Assembly (NCBI RefSeq): GCF_004346035.1
Contig: NZ_SLZN01000022.1
Location: 1-43,314, forward strand
Direction of reading: 5' to 3'
Origin: Acidomonas methanolica
GTDB taxonomy: Bacteria; Pseudomonadota; Alphaproteobacteria; Acetobacterales; Acetobacteraceae
DNA: 43,314 bases
Part shown: positions 1 through 7,777 of the stretch, piece by piece
Numbering within the stretch: position 1 is the first letter of the stretch
Layout of the letters: every line of letters begins with the position of its first letter
Position numbers and translations under genes: made by a program
The notes under the pieces: model-generated
The model's input: only the letters and a program-made list of their open reading frames with translations
Told to the model about the DNA's origin: nothing
Database searches by the model: none

Positions 1-48
1 ACGTTCCCGGACCTCAGGCGAAAATCTCTGGCTCATCATGTTCATCAT
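1..48 (-). CDS. IS3-family transposase OrfA, N-terminal fragment
   Basis: On the minus strand the codons from 48 down read MMNMMSQRFSPEVRER. The core SQRFSPEVRER is typical of the start of IS3-family OrfA, the helix-turn-helix protein that binds the IS ends and is extended by frameshift into OrfAB. AAGGAG lies just upstream (about 52-57). Its spacing fits the ATG at 45 better than the ones at 48, 39 or 36, so the true start is one of several close ATGs. The gene continues past the window edge, so whether it is intact is unknown. Only 16 residues are visible, so the family call rests on one short motif. Confidence 0.6.
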   Translation of the reverse strand, partial: MMNMMSQRFSPEVRER

Positions 49-95
49 GGCTCCTTCTCACAGATAGGAGCCTCCGGGAAACCCGGGACGCTTCA
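1..95 (-). mobile_element. IS3-type insertion sequence, end fragment
   Basis: Only one end of the element lies in the window; the rest is beyond the left edge. Read on the minus strand, the DNA from 95 inward begins TGAAGCGTCCCGGGTTT, a TG-starting end resembling IS3/IS51-group terminal repeats. It is followed by a ribosome binding site and the start of an OrfA-type transposase. The boundary at 95 was placed because the homology of the neighbouring ATPase gene starts just after it. The second end and the target duplication cannot be seen. The family is inferred from the OrfA N-terminus and the shape of the end, not from a database match. Confidence 0.6.
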
Positions 96-581
96 TGCCG
101 CGCGCACGAGACCTTTTGGATCGTTAAGAAGATCAATGATGTCTCGATGCTGGAATCCTTCGATCATAACCCCATCAAGACATCCTATGAGTTGCTCTGG
201 TCTGAAGTGCGCAACGATAACCGTTCCAACCTCACCATCCAGAACACACTGCGCCGCATTCTTGAGAACTATTTCAAAATTCTTGGCAATATGGACAAGG
301 ACAAGATTATCGAGAAGTTTGAAGGGCGTGAGAAGGTAATCTGCGCATCACTCTTTTCGTGGGTGAACGACGGTTCACACAGCACACATGACGATCTCTA
401 CGTCTCCACTGATGCCACCACGGTGGGCACCTATCTCGACGTATTTAAGCGTATTTTCGAAGAGACCGGGCACAAGCAGCATTATAACATGATGATGGGC
501 ACAGAATCTGTGCCGATCGCTTCTGTTTCGCCGATCGAAACTGCATCTCCAATCACGAACAGCGGACAAAATACGGCATGA
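96..581 (+). pseudogene. AAA_13-type ATPase, C-terminal remnant cut by IS
   Basis: The reading frame is open from the left edge, but recognisable protein begins only after the IS end, near residues HETFWIVKKINDVS. The following NPIKTSYELLWSEVR, NTLRRILENYFKILG and SLFSWVNDGSHS motifs and a final HYNMMMG are the conserved C-terminal lobe of AAA_13-domain ATPases (PF13166/COG4694), the group that includes PrrC/RloC-like defence proteins. Full-length members have several hundred residues with an N-terminal Walker A; everything before this lobe is missing here. An ATG at 147 could start a 144-residue protein, but it would lack the P-loop and is unlikely to be active. Codon use is more AT-rich than the neighbours. 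The element is probably island cargo inactivated by the IS. Confidence 0.75.
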
Positions 582-769
582 CCATTACACCAAATTATAG
601 CCTATCTGGGTAAAGCGATTGCAGGCAGTCACCACCCAATCTTTTTACAATTGGCTCTTCCCAGAATGCTTAACCAACGATACAAGTCACACCACAAAGT
701 AGAAGACAGCACGTCACATTCTTTTTGCTGTTTCAAAGAGTTAGAAAAGTTTCACTGCGGGTTGATGCA
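582..769. other. AT-rich spacer without recognisable genes
   Basis: This stretch between the ATPase remnant and the tRNA fragment is clearly less GC-rich than the rest of the window. I see no convincing coding frame, terminator or RNA in it. It is probably the non-coding edge of the integrated element. Confidence 0.5.
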
Positions 770-794
770 GGTTCGAGTCCCGCAGTTCGCACCA
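770..794 (+). other. tRNA 3'-end fragment, probable island attachment site
   Basis: These bases read as the T-loop (GTTCGAGTCC), the 3' half of the T stem, a 7-nt acceptor strand AGTTCGC, the discriminator A and CCA. There is no D-arm or anticodon arm upstream, so this is not a complete tRNA gene. The acceptor strand implies a tRNA beginning GCGAACT, which would suit a leucine tRNA (inference). Duplicated tRNA 3' ends of this sort mark att sites of tyrosine-recombinase islands. AT-rich DNA with the ATPase remnant and IS lies on the left, and GC-rich core genes lie on the right. An upstream CTGCGGG at 755-761 can pair with CCCGCAG at 779-785. Confidence 0.65.
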
Positions 795-842
795 AAAACA
801 CATGGCTCGTCACGCCGGACTCAAGCCGCCTGAGCCCCAGCC

Positions 843-1877
843 TCACCCCTGGCTCGAAAGATCCACGGCGCCGATCCAGCCGTCTTCCGTGCCGAAAATC
901 ATGAAACCGCCTTGCGGCGTGAAGGCCAGGGCGCTGACCTTGCCGCGCCCCGACATGCAGATGGGCAGGACGCGTTCGGACCCGGTGTCGGCGAGCAGAA
1001 TCGTTCCGTCATCATAGCCCGCAGCGATCATGTCGTGTCGGGGATGCGCGCAGACGCGGGAGCAGAACACCCCCGGCAGGCGGGCAAGTTCGGTGGGGGG
1101 CTTGCCCATCGGGCCGCCCCCGAAGAACGGCCACATCACCACCGCATCCGCGCCGGAGGTGGCCAACCATTTCCCGTTGCGGGTGAACGCCATGGACGCG
1201 ACCTGACGCGGATAGCCGCTCATCCGCATGTTATGCCCGTCCGAAAGCCGCCAGCCATGCAACTCGTTCTCCTGCATGGCGGTGACGATGGCGTCGCCCG
1301 CCGGATGCAGCGCCATGCCGATATGGCTACCCTTCCATTCCAGCATCCGCACGGAATCGACCTTCGCCTGCACGAACCAGAGCGACACGCCGTTATAATG
1401 CGAGGCGGCGAAACGCTTGCCCTTCGCGTCGAACGCGATCGCGCTGACGGTGGAGGGATGCTCCAGCGTCTTGAGGGTCGTGGCACCGTGCGCATCGCGC
1501 AGTTCGACCTGCTTGCCGGTGGAAAAGGCGAGGGTCGACGGCGTGCTCGCCACATGATCCACCCAGCGCCGGCCCCTGAAAAGCTCCGTGACCGTTCCGT
1601 CCGCCTCGGTGCGGAGCAGGCGATTATCCTCCCCGCCGCTGAGAAAGCCCGACGCGCCGGTATCCGCGACCAGACTCAGCACCGCGCCGTGATGCGCGGC
1701 GACGACACGCCAGGCTTCGGGCGAGCGGATCGACTCGACCGCCACGAGCCAGATTTCGCCCTCGACCGTTCCCACCGCGAGGACAGTTCCGTCACGCGAC
1801 GCGGCGGCGGCGGAAACCGCCCCCTCGACGCGGCGCTCCGCTCCTCTGGCGACGAGGAGTTCGTGCATCTCGCTCAT
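843..1877 (-). CDS. WD40-repeat protein coupled to CobW-type GTPase
   Basis: A 344-residue protein built of WD40-like blades, with repeated patterns such as TVSAIAFDAKGKRFAASHYNGVSLW and KVSALAFTPQGGFMIFGTEDG (each shown only in part here), consistent with one seven-bladed beta-propeller and no added catalytic domain. No signal peptide is visible, so it is probably a cytoplasmic scaffold. The ATG at 1877 overlaps the stop of the GTPase gene in an ATGA, so translation is likely coupled. The frame is open further upstream, but that part overlaps the GTPase and reads as Arg-rich non-protein. WD40 genes next to COG0523 GTPases recur in alphaproteobacteria. A role in helping the metallochaperone find its client is inference. 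Confidence 0.85.
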   Translation of the reverse strand: MSEMHELLVARGAERRVEGAVSAAAASRDGTVLAVGTVEGEIWLVAVESIRSPEAWRVVAAHHGAVLSLVADTGASGFLSGGEDNRLLRTEADGTVTELFRGRRWVDHVASTPSTLAFSTGKQVELRDAHGATTLKTLEHPSTVSAIAFDAKGKRFAASHYNGVSLWFVQAKVDSVRMLEWKGSHIGMALHPAGDAIVTAMQENELHGWRLSDGHNMRMSGYPRQVASMAFTRNGKWLATSGADAVVMWPFFGGGPMGKPPTELARLPGVFCSRVCAHPRHDMIAAGYDDGTILLADTGSERVLPICMSGRGKVSALAFTPQGGFMIFGTEDGWIGAVDLSSQG

Positions 1878-2860
1878 TGCGCGCGGCACGCCTCGAATCC
1901 GCGCCGAAGCTGCGGACGATTGAGATTGCGCCCGATGAACACGATGCGCGACTGCCGTTTCTCGTCGGGCTTCCACGGGCCGATCGCGCCGCCATCCGCC
2001 ATCATATGAACGGCCTGAAAGGCGAAGCGCTCGCTCTGCCCCTTGAAATCGAGAATCCCCTTGGTGCGCAGGATATCGGGGCCGAGTTCCTGCAACACCG
2101 CGCCGATCCATGACTGAAACAACGCTTCATCCAACGGCGTGTCCAGCGCGAAGGACAGGCTGAGAACGCCCTCCTCATGGCTGTGCGCCGTGTTTTCGAG
2201 AAAATCCGGCATGGTTTCGAGCGCGCGCTGAAGATCGAAACCGCCCTGATCCAGAATCGCGTCCAGGCCGACATTGCCCCGCGTGGCGCGGTGAATGCGG
2301 ACGCCGGCATTGATCGCATGGATGCGCGCCTCGATCCGTTCCAGCTTCGCCTCGTCCACGAGATCGGTCTTGTTGAGCACGATCACATCGGCGAAGGCGA
2401 TCTGATGGACGGCCTCGGGACTCTCATCGAGCGTTTCAAGCACGTTATAGGCGTCGACGACGGTGACGACGGCGTCCAGCCGCGCCTTCTCCCGCAAGTT
2501 TTCATCCACGAAGAAAGTCTGCGCGACGGGCGCCGGATCGGCGAGGCCGGTGGTCTCGACGATGATGCCGTCGAAACGGTTGCGACGGCGCAGGAGGCTG
2601 CCCAGGATGCGGATGAGATCGCCACGCACCGTGCAGCAGATGCAGCCGTTATTGGTCTCGAACACCTCCTCATCCGCGTCGATCACCAGATCGCCATCCA
2701 CGCCCAGCTCGCCGAACTCGTTGACGAGCACGGCGTATTTGCGGCCGTGATCTGCCGAGAGAATGTGATTGAGCAGCGTCGTCTTGCCCGCGCCGAGAAA
2801 GCCGGTGAGCACCGTGACGGGCACCTTGGCTGAAGGATCGGAAATGGCGGTTTCGGACAT
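1874..2860 (-). CDS. CobW/COG0523-family metallochaperone GTPase
   Basis: A 328-residue G3E-family GTPase. Visible motifs: Walker A GFLGAGKTT (about 20-28), the metal-binding CxCC motif as CICC (73-76), ETTGLADP (102-109) and the NKTD guanine-specificity motif (163-166). The CobW C-terminal domain follows. CICC is the hallmark of COG0523 proteins that bind and hand over zinc or cobalt using GTP. There is no long His-rich loop, only HSHEE at 226-230. No cobalamin genes lie nearby, so a zinc-transfer role (ZNG1/YeiR/ZigA-like) is more likely than a cobalamin one; the metal is inference. It is the first gene of a two-gene unit with the WD40 protein. No Zur box was recognised upstream. Confidence 0.93.
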   Translation of the reverse strand: MSETAISDPSAKVPVTVLTGFLGAGKTTLLNHILSADHGRKYAVLVNEFGELGVDGDLVIDADEEVFETNNGCICCTVRGDLIRILGSLLRRRNRFDGIIVETTGLADPAPVAQTFFVDENLREKARLDAVVTVVDAYNVLETLDESPEAVHQIAFADVIVLNKTDLVDEAKLERIEARIHAINAGVRIHRATRGNVGLDAILDQGGFDLQRALETMPDFLENTAHSHEEGVLSLSFALDTPLDEALFQSWIGAVLQELGPDILRTKGILDFKGQSERFAFQAVHMMADGGAIGPWKPDEKRQSRIVFIGRNLNRPQLRRGFEACRAQ

Positions 2861-2869
2861 GGAGGCTCC

Positions 2870-4192
2870 TCAGATCCGTGATGATGCGTCGTGCTGTGCA
2901 TATAGGTCGGACGGACGTTCCGCGACAGGGGGCGCGGTCTCCGCCAGCCCGACGCCAAGGAGCAGGAAGGCCCAGCCGCCCAGCGGAAGATTCATGAAGT
3001 CGCTGCTGGACGCGATCGGCCATTCCTGCATCAGAACCGCGGCGAAGAGCCCGATGCGCCAGGCGTGAATGACGGCGGTCTCGCCGGGACGATGACGCGG
3101 CCAGAGCGCCGCCAGCCACGCGATCACCAGCGCGACGAACAGAAGCAGCCCCGGCCATCCGGCGTTGGTCGCCGCCTGAAGATAATGGTTGTGCGCGTGC
3201 TGGACGCAGATGGCCGCGCCGCCGCCGTCGGACGCCGCATCCAGCCAGGACAGACCATGGAAATAGGCCGAGCGGGCGCAACCGTGACGGAAGGCGTCAT
3301 ATCCCAGCCCGGTCAGGGGATTGTCATGAAAGATGACGATCGCGCGGGTGAAGACGGCCCCGTAGGCTGAGTGGCCGAAATGCGAGAGCTGCGCCTCCGC
3401 CAGCAACACGAGATGGCGGAAGCTGCCGGGCGAGAAGATTCGCGCCAGCATCACCAGCGCCGGAAGAGCGAGGGCGGCCAGCAGGGCGGCGGGCCGCATG
3501 GGGCGGAAGAAGAACGCGGACACGCCCAGCCCCAGCAGGAAGAGCGCGAAGGGCATGCGCTGCCCGGCCAGCACCATGATCCCGACGGCTCCGATCGTCA
3601 TCCCGCCCATGGCGAGCAGCCGCGCCGATCGGCCGGCGATTGCCCCGTCCAGCGCGGCGGCGCCGAGCAGCAGCATGGGCAGCATCAGACGCGACAGCGG
3701 CGCGGCGGCGCGCGGGGCGGAGTACGGGCCGGTCAGCGTCCCGTCCGGAAAGCGCGGCACGCCGAAGAGATTATGCCCGGTCACGGCCTGAAGCAGCATC
3801 TGCGCGGCGATATAGAAGCCGCAGATACAGATCAGCCAGCGCATCGTCCGCCGCGCCGCCTCGTCGCGCAGGGTCCAGCCTTGCAGCGCCGCCGCGAAGA
3901 GCATGAAGCGCATGGCGAGCAGCGCCTGCACCAGCGCCGGGCCGCCGCCGATCCCCAGCGATCCGACCGGCAGCGAGCAGACAGCCTGCCAGAGCCACCA
4001 GACGAGCGCCAGGCGGAACCAGAGCGTCCGGCTCCAGCCCCAGTCCGACGACAGCGCGCTCCGGACCAGCAGCAACACGGCGAGGAGATCGATCCCGATC
4101 TCCGCCAGCATCCGCCCATGGGTCAGGACGAGCGGCATGGCGAAGGTGACGAAACGACCGATCCGGTCAAGGACAAGGCGGGCGGAAGGCAT
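2870..4192 (-). CDS. O-antigen ligase/polymerase-family membrane protein
   Basis: About 440 residues with roughly ten to twelve hydrophobic segments and one larger extracytoplasmic loop containing the HDNPLTGLGYDAFRHG and HAHNHYLQAATNAGWPGLL stretches. These match the Wzy_C (PF04932) signature, with a conserved Arg/His region in that loop. Family members either join O-antigen to lipid A-core (WaaL) or polymerise surface polysaccharide (Wzy-like). The sequence alone does not separate these roles, and no surrounding O-antigen cluster is present. The ATG at 4192 follows GGGTGAGG and is preferred to a TTG at 4204. The gene lies just 9 bases downstream of the GTPase start on the same strand, which suggests an upstream position in one transcript. 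Confidence 0.85.
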   Translation of the reverse strand: MPSARLVLDRIGRFVTFAMPLVLTHGRMLAEIGIDLLAVLLLVRSALSSDWGWSRTLWFRLALVWWLWQAVCSLPVGSLGIGGGPALVQALLAMRFMLFAAALQGWTLRDEAARRTMRWLICICGFYIAAQMLLQAVTGHNLFGVPRFPDGTLTGPYSAPRAAAPLSRLMLPMLLLGAAALDGAIAGRSARLLAMGGMTIGAVGIMVLAGQRMPFALFLLGLGVSAFFFRPMRPAALLAALALPALVMLARIFSPGSFRHLVLLAEAQLSHFGHSAYGAVFTRAIVIFHDNPLTGLGYDAFRHGCARSAYFHGLSWLDAASDGGGAAICVQHAHNHYLQAATNAGWPGLLLFVALVIAWLAALWPRHRPGETAVIHAWRIGLFAAVLMQEWPIASSSDFMNLPLGGWAFLLLGVGLAETAPPVAERPSDLYAQHDASSRI

Positions 4193-4304
4193 GGCCTCAC
4201 CCAATGCGTCACGCCGCAGGCGAACGCAAGCGAGGAAACGACGGCACCCGAAGCGCGTTGCATGGGTGGAGCGGGCCGCCGGCCCTCAACAGAAGGTTTG
4301 ACTG

Positions 4305-4763
4305 ATGAACGGAATTCTCGCACGCGGCGCCACCCTCGCCGCTCTCGGCATGATCGCCGCAGCGCCCACTTTTACCCCCGCGGTCGCCAAGGACACGATG
4401 GGCACGCCGTCAGGCACGATCACGCTGACGGCGCAATCGGCCGATGTCGGCGTCGGCTACAGCTGGGGCGAGGGCGTGCTGCGCTATGACCATCACAGCT
4501 ACAAGTTCAAGGTCAGCGGCGCGGACATCGCCGCACTGGGCTATTCCAAGGTCGTCTCCCACGGCACGGTCTACAACCTCAAACACCTGCATGATTTCGA
4601 CGGCACCTACGGCGCGCTCGCCGGCGAGGCCACGCTGGACAAGGGACTGGGCGGCGCCGTGCTCTCCAACACCAACGGCGTGCGCCTGAAGATGGACAGC
4701 GCCGCGAAAGGCGCGCGCCTCGCCGCAGGCGCCCAGGGGCTGACCTTCACGCTGGAAAATTGA
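4305..4763 (+). CDS. Small secreted protein of unknown function
   Basis: A 152-residue protein with a clear signal peptide (basic start, hydrophobic core, cleavage after about TPAVA). The mature part is short and beta-rich: VGVGYSWGEGVLRYDHHSYKF, then SKVVSHGTVYNLKHLHDF, then GEATLDKGLGGAVL and a final repeat-like LTFTLEN. I recognise this layout from uncharacterised exported proteins of proteobacteria but cannot name a function. AGAAGG precedes the ATG. The gene stands alone between two minus-strand genes and ends at a strong hairpin (4770-4800). It has no cysteines and no membrane anchor after cleavage, so it is probably periplasmic. Confidence 0.8.
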   Translation: MNGILARGATLAALGMIAAAPTFTPAVAKDTMGTPSGTITLTAQSADVGVGYSWGEGVLRYDHHSYKFKVSGADIAALGYSKVVSHGTVYNLKHLHDFDGTYGALAGEATLDKGLGGAVLSNTNGVRLKMDSAAKGARLAAGAQGLTFTLEN

Positions 4764-4769
4764 CGCGCC

Positions 4770-4800
4770 CGCCCGGACAAGGTCACGCCCTGTCCGGGCG
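4770..4800 (+). terminator. Hairpin between convergent genes
   Basis: Perfect 10-bp arms CGCCCGGACA (4770-4779) and TGTCCGGGCG (4791-4800) with an 11-base loop. It sits 6 bases after the stop of the small secreted protein and before the stop of the convergent glucoamylase-family gene, so it can serve both directions. There is no long T run after it. Confidence 0.7.
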
Positions 4801-4811
4801 GCTCTTCCGCT

Positions 4812-6395
4812 TCATTCGCCCTGCCCAGACGACCCGCCGTCCTGGTTCTCCGCCGAGATTTCGGGGCGGGTCGCGGCGGTGATCCACCCATCGGTGAATC
4901 CCGCCCGGCGCAGTCCTGCCCGAAGATAGGGGCTGTGCTTCATCACCTTCCAGACGAAGCCGCTGCGCCAGTTCTCAATCATCAGCAGGATCGGCCCCTG
5001 ATCGATCCCCAGCGCCTGATTGTCCGCCCAGATCCCGTTGCCGTCCTGCACGAAGGACGGGTTGAACGCATCCACGAAACCATACCGCGTATAGACCTTG
5101 GCGCCGTAGCGGCGACGCATCGCCTCCAGCGCGGGCAGCGCGATTTCCGGCGCGAAGGCGACGGACCCTCCCGCGGCGGTCGGGGCGATGGTGCCGTCAT
5201 CCAGCACGTAGTCGCCTCCCGCGCCACGCGCGCTGTAGGCGAGGAAATGCCGCTTCCGCCCGTCCACGGTGCGCGTGGCGTCCCCCGGCCCGTCGCACGC
5301 GGTCAGCCCCCAGATTTCCGCGCCATAATCGCGCCAGTGATTCGGATTCTCCCTGGCGTAGTCGCGCTGGGCATAGACGGCCTCGCGGCTGTTCTGGAAA
5401 TAATCGGTGTGATGGGCCCTGTTCCAGTCATCGTGAATGCTGCGGAAATCGACCCAGGATTCACTGTACTGATGGCCGAAAAGCGGGGCGAAGTTCAGCA
5501 GCGTATGGCCATGGAAACTCTTCCATTGCCCCTCATAGCTCGCCGTCCATTTCCGCCAGACGGAGGCCGGCAGCGGATGGGTCGGCGAACCGAGCGCCTG
5601 GAGATAGACGATCAGCCCCTCATTGTACCCCTTCCAGTCGGCGGGCAGGAACTGGCCGGGCGGCATCCAGCCCATCGCCATCCACGGCCCCCGCGCATGC
5701 ATCCACGGCCAGTCCACACGACGGTAGAGCCGGTCCGCCAGACGCCGGATCTCACGCTCCCTCGGCGTGTCGGCCGTATAGAACGCCTGGGCGAAGAGCA
5801 CGCCGCTCATCAGCAGCGCGGTGTCGATGCTGGAGAGTTCCGACCATTCCGCATAACGCAGGCCGGTCTTCGCATCGAGGAAATGATAGAAGAAGCCATG
5901 ATAGCCGCTCGACCCCATCTTCGCGTCATTCTGCGGGGTGCGGGCGAGCGCGCGAAGGGTCATGAGCGTGCGGTCCGCGGCTTCGTCGCGGGTGATATAC
6001 CCGCGCTTCACGCCGATGCCGTAGGCCGTCAGGCCGAATCCCACGCTCGCGATGCTGGCCGCGCTTCCGGGCGGGGCTGGAAAACGGTCGGGGATCAGTC
6101 CGGTGTGCGGATCGGCCGATTCCCAGAACCAGTCGAAGGTCCGGCGCTCCAGATCACTGGCGAAAGCGGCGTCCGACGGAGACGGCGAGCCGCCCCTGTC
6201 GGTCGCGGGGGACGCCGTCACAGGGGCACGGACCGCCGACGCACCCGCATGCGCCTGATGCGCCGGCAGCGACATGGCGAGCGCGGAAACGACGCCCGCG
6301 ATCCGCGTTCGGAAGAACGACCCACGGCTGGGGGAAAGTCGGCGGAACGAAGGAGGGCGAACATGAATCCCAGTCATGGGGAGGCAGTAAACCAA
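4812..6395 (-). CDS. Secreted glucoamylase-family protein (COG5368/PF10091)
   Basis: About 527 residues. It has an N-terminal export signal (SFFRTRIAGVVSALAMSLPA, then AHQAHA) followed by the (alpha/alpha)6-barrel glycoamylase domain. Typical motifs are RRTFDWFWESADPHTGLIPDR, SVGFGLTAYGIGV, SSIDTALLMSG, ALFGHQYSESWVDF-like (here LFGHQYSESWVDFR), WGLTACDGP and DNQALGIDQGPILLMIEN. Homologues act on beta-linked glucans or are the C-terminal module of cyclic beta-glucan synthases, and none is a confirmed starch enzyme, so the substrate is open. GGGGGAGG is 4 bases before a TTG at 6395. An ATG at 6377 has no ribosome site at normal distance. The gene starts 46 bases after bioA on the same strand. 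See the hairpin at 6378-6406. Confidence 0.88.
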   Translation of the reverse strand: MVYCLPMTGIHVRPPSFRRLSPSRGSFFRTRIAGVVSALAMSLPAHQAHAGASAVRAPVTASPATDRGGSPSPSDAAFASDLERRTFDWFWESADPHTGLIPDRFPAPPGSAASIASVGFGLTAYGIGVKRGYITRDEAADRTLMTLRALARTPQNDAKMGSSGYHGFFYHFLDAKTGLRYAEWSELSSIDTALLMSGVLFAQAFYTADTPREREIRRLADRLYRRVDWPWMHARGPWMAMGWMPPGQFLPADWKGYNEGLIVYLQALGSPTHPLPASVWRKWTASYEGQWKSFHGHTLLNFAPLFGHQYSESWVDFRSIHDDWNRAHHTDYFQNSREAVYAQRDYARENPNHWRDYGAEIWGLTACDGPGDATRTVDGRKRHFLAYSARGAGGDYVLDDGTIAPTAAGGSVAFAPEIALPALEAMRRRYGAKVYTRYGFVDAFNPSFVQDGNGIWADNQALGIDQGPILLMIENWRSGFVWKVMKHSPYLRAGLRRAGFTDGWITAATRPEISAENQDGGSSGQGE

Positions 6396-6406
6396 CTCGC
6401 CTCCCC
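6378..6406 (-). promoter_or_regulatory. Hairpin covering the SD of the glucoamylase-family gene
   Basis: In the minus-strand mRNA the arms GGGGAGGC and GCCTCCCC pair perfectly (8 bp) around a 13-base loop. The first arm contains the only good ribosome binding site. The loop holds the TTG start, and the second arm touches the ATG at 6377. This would allow folding to block or tune initiation. Confidence 0.45.
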
Positions 6407-6441
6407 CTTTTTGAACCTTAAATTCCTTAAAATGCTGTAAG

Positions 6442-7728
6442 TTATAGTGCGTTTCTCTCAATGACCCGCCGCAGCGCACCCGTCAGCCGCCCAAGATCCT
6501 CCGCGCCGATGGTGAGCGCCGGGGTGAGATACAGCACGTCCCGGAACGGTCGGACCCAGACACCCTCCGCCACCAGAGCCGCCTTCAGCCGGTCGAGATT
6601 CGGCGCGGGATCGAGTTGCACCACGCCGATGGCCCCCATCACCCGCACATCCGCGATCCCCGGACGACCCCGGCAGGGTTCCAGCTCCTCGCGCAACTGC
6701 GCCTCGATCCGGGCGACCTGCGCCAGGCGCGGCTCGCGTGCGAACAGATCGAGAGAGGCATTCGCGGCGGCGCAGGCCAGCGGATTCGCCATGAAGGTCG
6801 GGCCATGCATCAGGGCCTTCGCCGGATCGTCCGACAGGAACGCCTCGAAGACATGACGGCGCGCCACGGTGGCGGCGAGCGCCATGGTCCCGCCGGTCAG
6901 CGCCTTGGACAAGGTGACGATGTCCGGCACGATTCCGGCCTGTTCGCAGGCGAACATCGTGCCCGTGCGCCCGAATCCGGTGAAGATCTCGTCGAGAATC
7001 AGCAGCAGCCCGTGCCGGTCCGCCAGATCGCGAAGCGTGCGCAGCGTCGCGACATCATGGAACCGCATTCCCCCCGCCCCCTGGACGAGCGGCTCGACGA
7101 TGATCGCCGCGAGTTCCGGCGCGTGGCGGGCCAGCAGGGCGTCGAGGGCGGCGGCGCGCTCGGGCGTCGTCGGCAGATCGGCCATGACCTGTTGCGGCAA
7201 CGCGCCGGCGAAGAGAGCGTGCATCCCCTCCTCCGGATCGCAGACGGACATGGCGGCGAGCGTGTCGCCATGATACCCGCCGCGAAAGGCCAGCAGCTTC
7301 GTGCGGCCAAGCTCGCCACGATTGAGCCGGTACTGGATCGCCATCTTCATCGCCACCTCGACGGCGACGGACCCCGAATCGGTGAAGAAGACCCGCTCCA
7401 GATCGCCCGGCAGCATCGCGGCGAGGCGGCTGGCCAGAGCGAGCGCGGGCTCATGCACCAGCCCGCCGAACATCACATGCGGCATCGCGGCCAATTGCCG
7501 TTCGACGGCCGCGCGGATATCGGGATGGTTGTAGCCGTGACAGGCGGTCCACCACGAGGCGACGCCGTCGATCAGCCGCCGCCCATCGGCAAGCTCGATC
7601 ACGCACCCCTCCGTCCGCACGGCGCGCAGGGGTGAGGCGGCGGTGTTCATCTGGGTGTAGGGCAGCCAGATATGCTCCCGGCCCGCTTCGGCGGCGTCAC
7701 CCGACTTGATCTCATCCGTCATCGCCAT
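6442..7728 (-). CDS. bioA: Adenosylmethionine-8-amino-7-oxononanoate aminotransferase
   Basis: A class-III PLP aminotransferase of about 428 residues that makes 7,8-diaminopelargonate from KAPA in biotin synthesis. Visible signatures: HIWLPYTQM near the N-terminus and DGVASWWTACHGYNHP, both typical of BioA; RVFFTDSGSVAVEVAMKMA; LAFRGGYHGDTLAAMSV; ILDEIFTGFGRTG; and LSKALTGGTM, where the Lys binds PLP. Of the ATGs at 7746, 7728 and 7722, the one at 7728 has GGAGAG at best distance. It diverges from bioF with about 49 bases between starts, so the two arms of the biotin cluster share one regulatory region. No BioR-type or BirA-type operator was recognised there. Confidence 0.96.
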   Translation of the reverse strand: MAMTDEIKSGDAAEAGREHIWLPYTQMNTAASPLRAVRTEGCVIELADGRRLIDGVASWWTACHGYNHPDIRAAVERQLAAMPHVMFGGLVHEPALALASRLAAMLPGDLERVFFTDSGSVAVEVAMKMAIQYRLNRGELGRTKLLAFRGGYHGDTLAAMSVCDPEEGMHALFAGALPQQVMADLPTTPERAAALDALLARHAPELAAIIVEPLVQGAGGMRFHDVATLRTLRDLADRHGLLLILDEIFTGFGRTGTMFACEQAGIVPDIVTLSKALTGGTMALAATVARRHVFEAFLSDDPAKALMHGPTFMANPLACAAANASLDLFAREPRLAQVARIEAQLREELEPCRGRPGIADVRVMGAIGVVQLDPAPNLDRLKAALVAEGVWVRPFRDVLYLTPALTIGAEDLGRLTGALRRVIERNAL

Positions 7729-7777
7729 CTCTCTCCGGTTGACCATAGGCCGCGCTTGCGGCAGGGACAGGCTCTCC

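Noticed and set aside
755-794. A complete tRNA gene
   Set aside because: No D-arm, anticodon arm or 5' acceptor strand upstream; only the 3' end exists.
1878-2111. N-terminal extension of the WD40 protein
   Set aside because: It overlaps the GTPase gene, has no WD40 character, and the ATGA at 1877 gives a better start.
7729-7777. BirA or BioR operator between bioA and bioF
   Set aside because: No TTATMTATAA-like palindrome or BirA-type long inverted repeat in the 49 bases.
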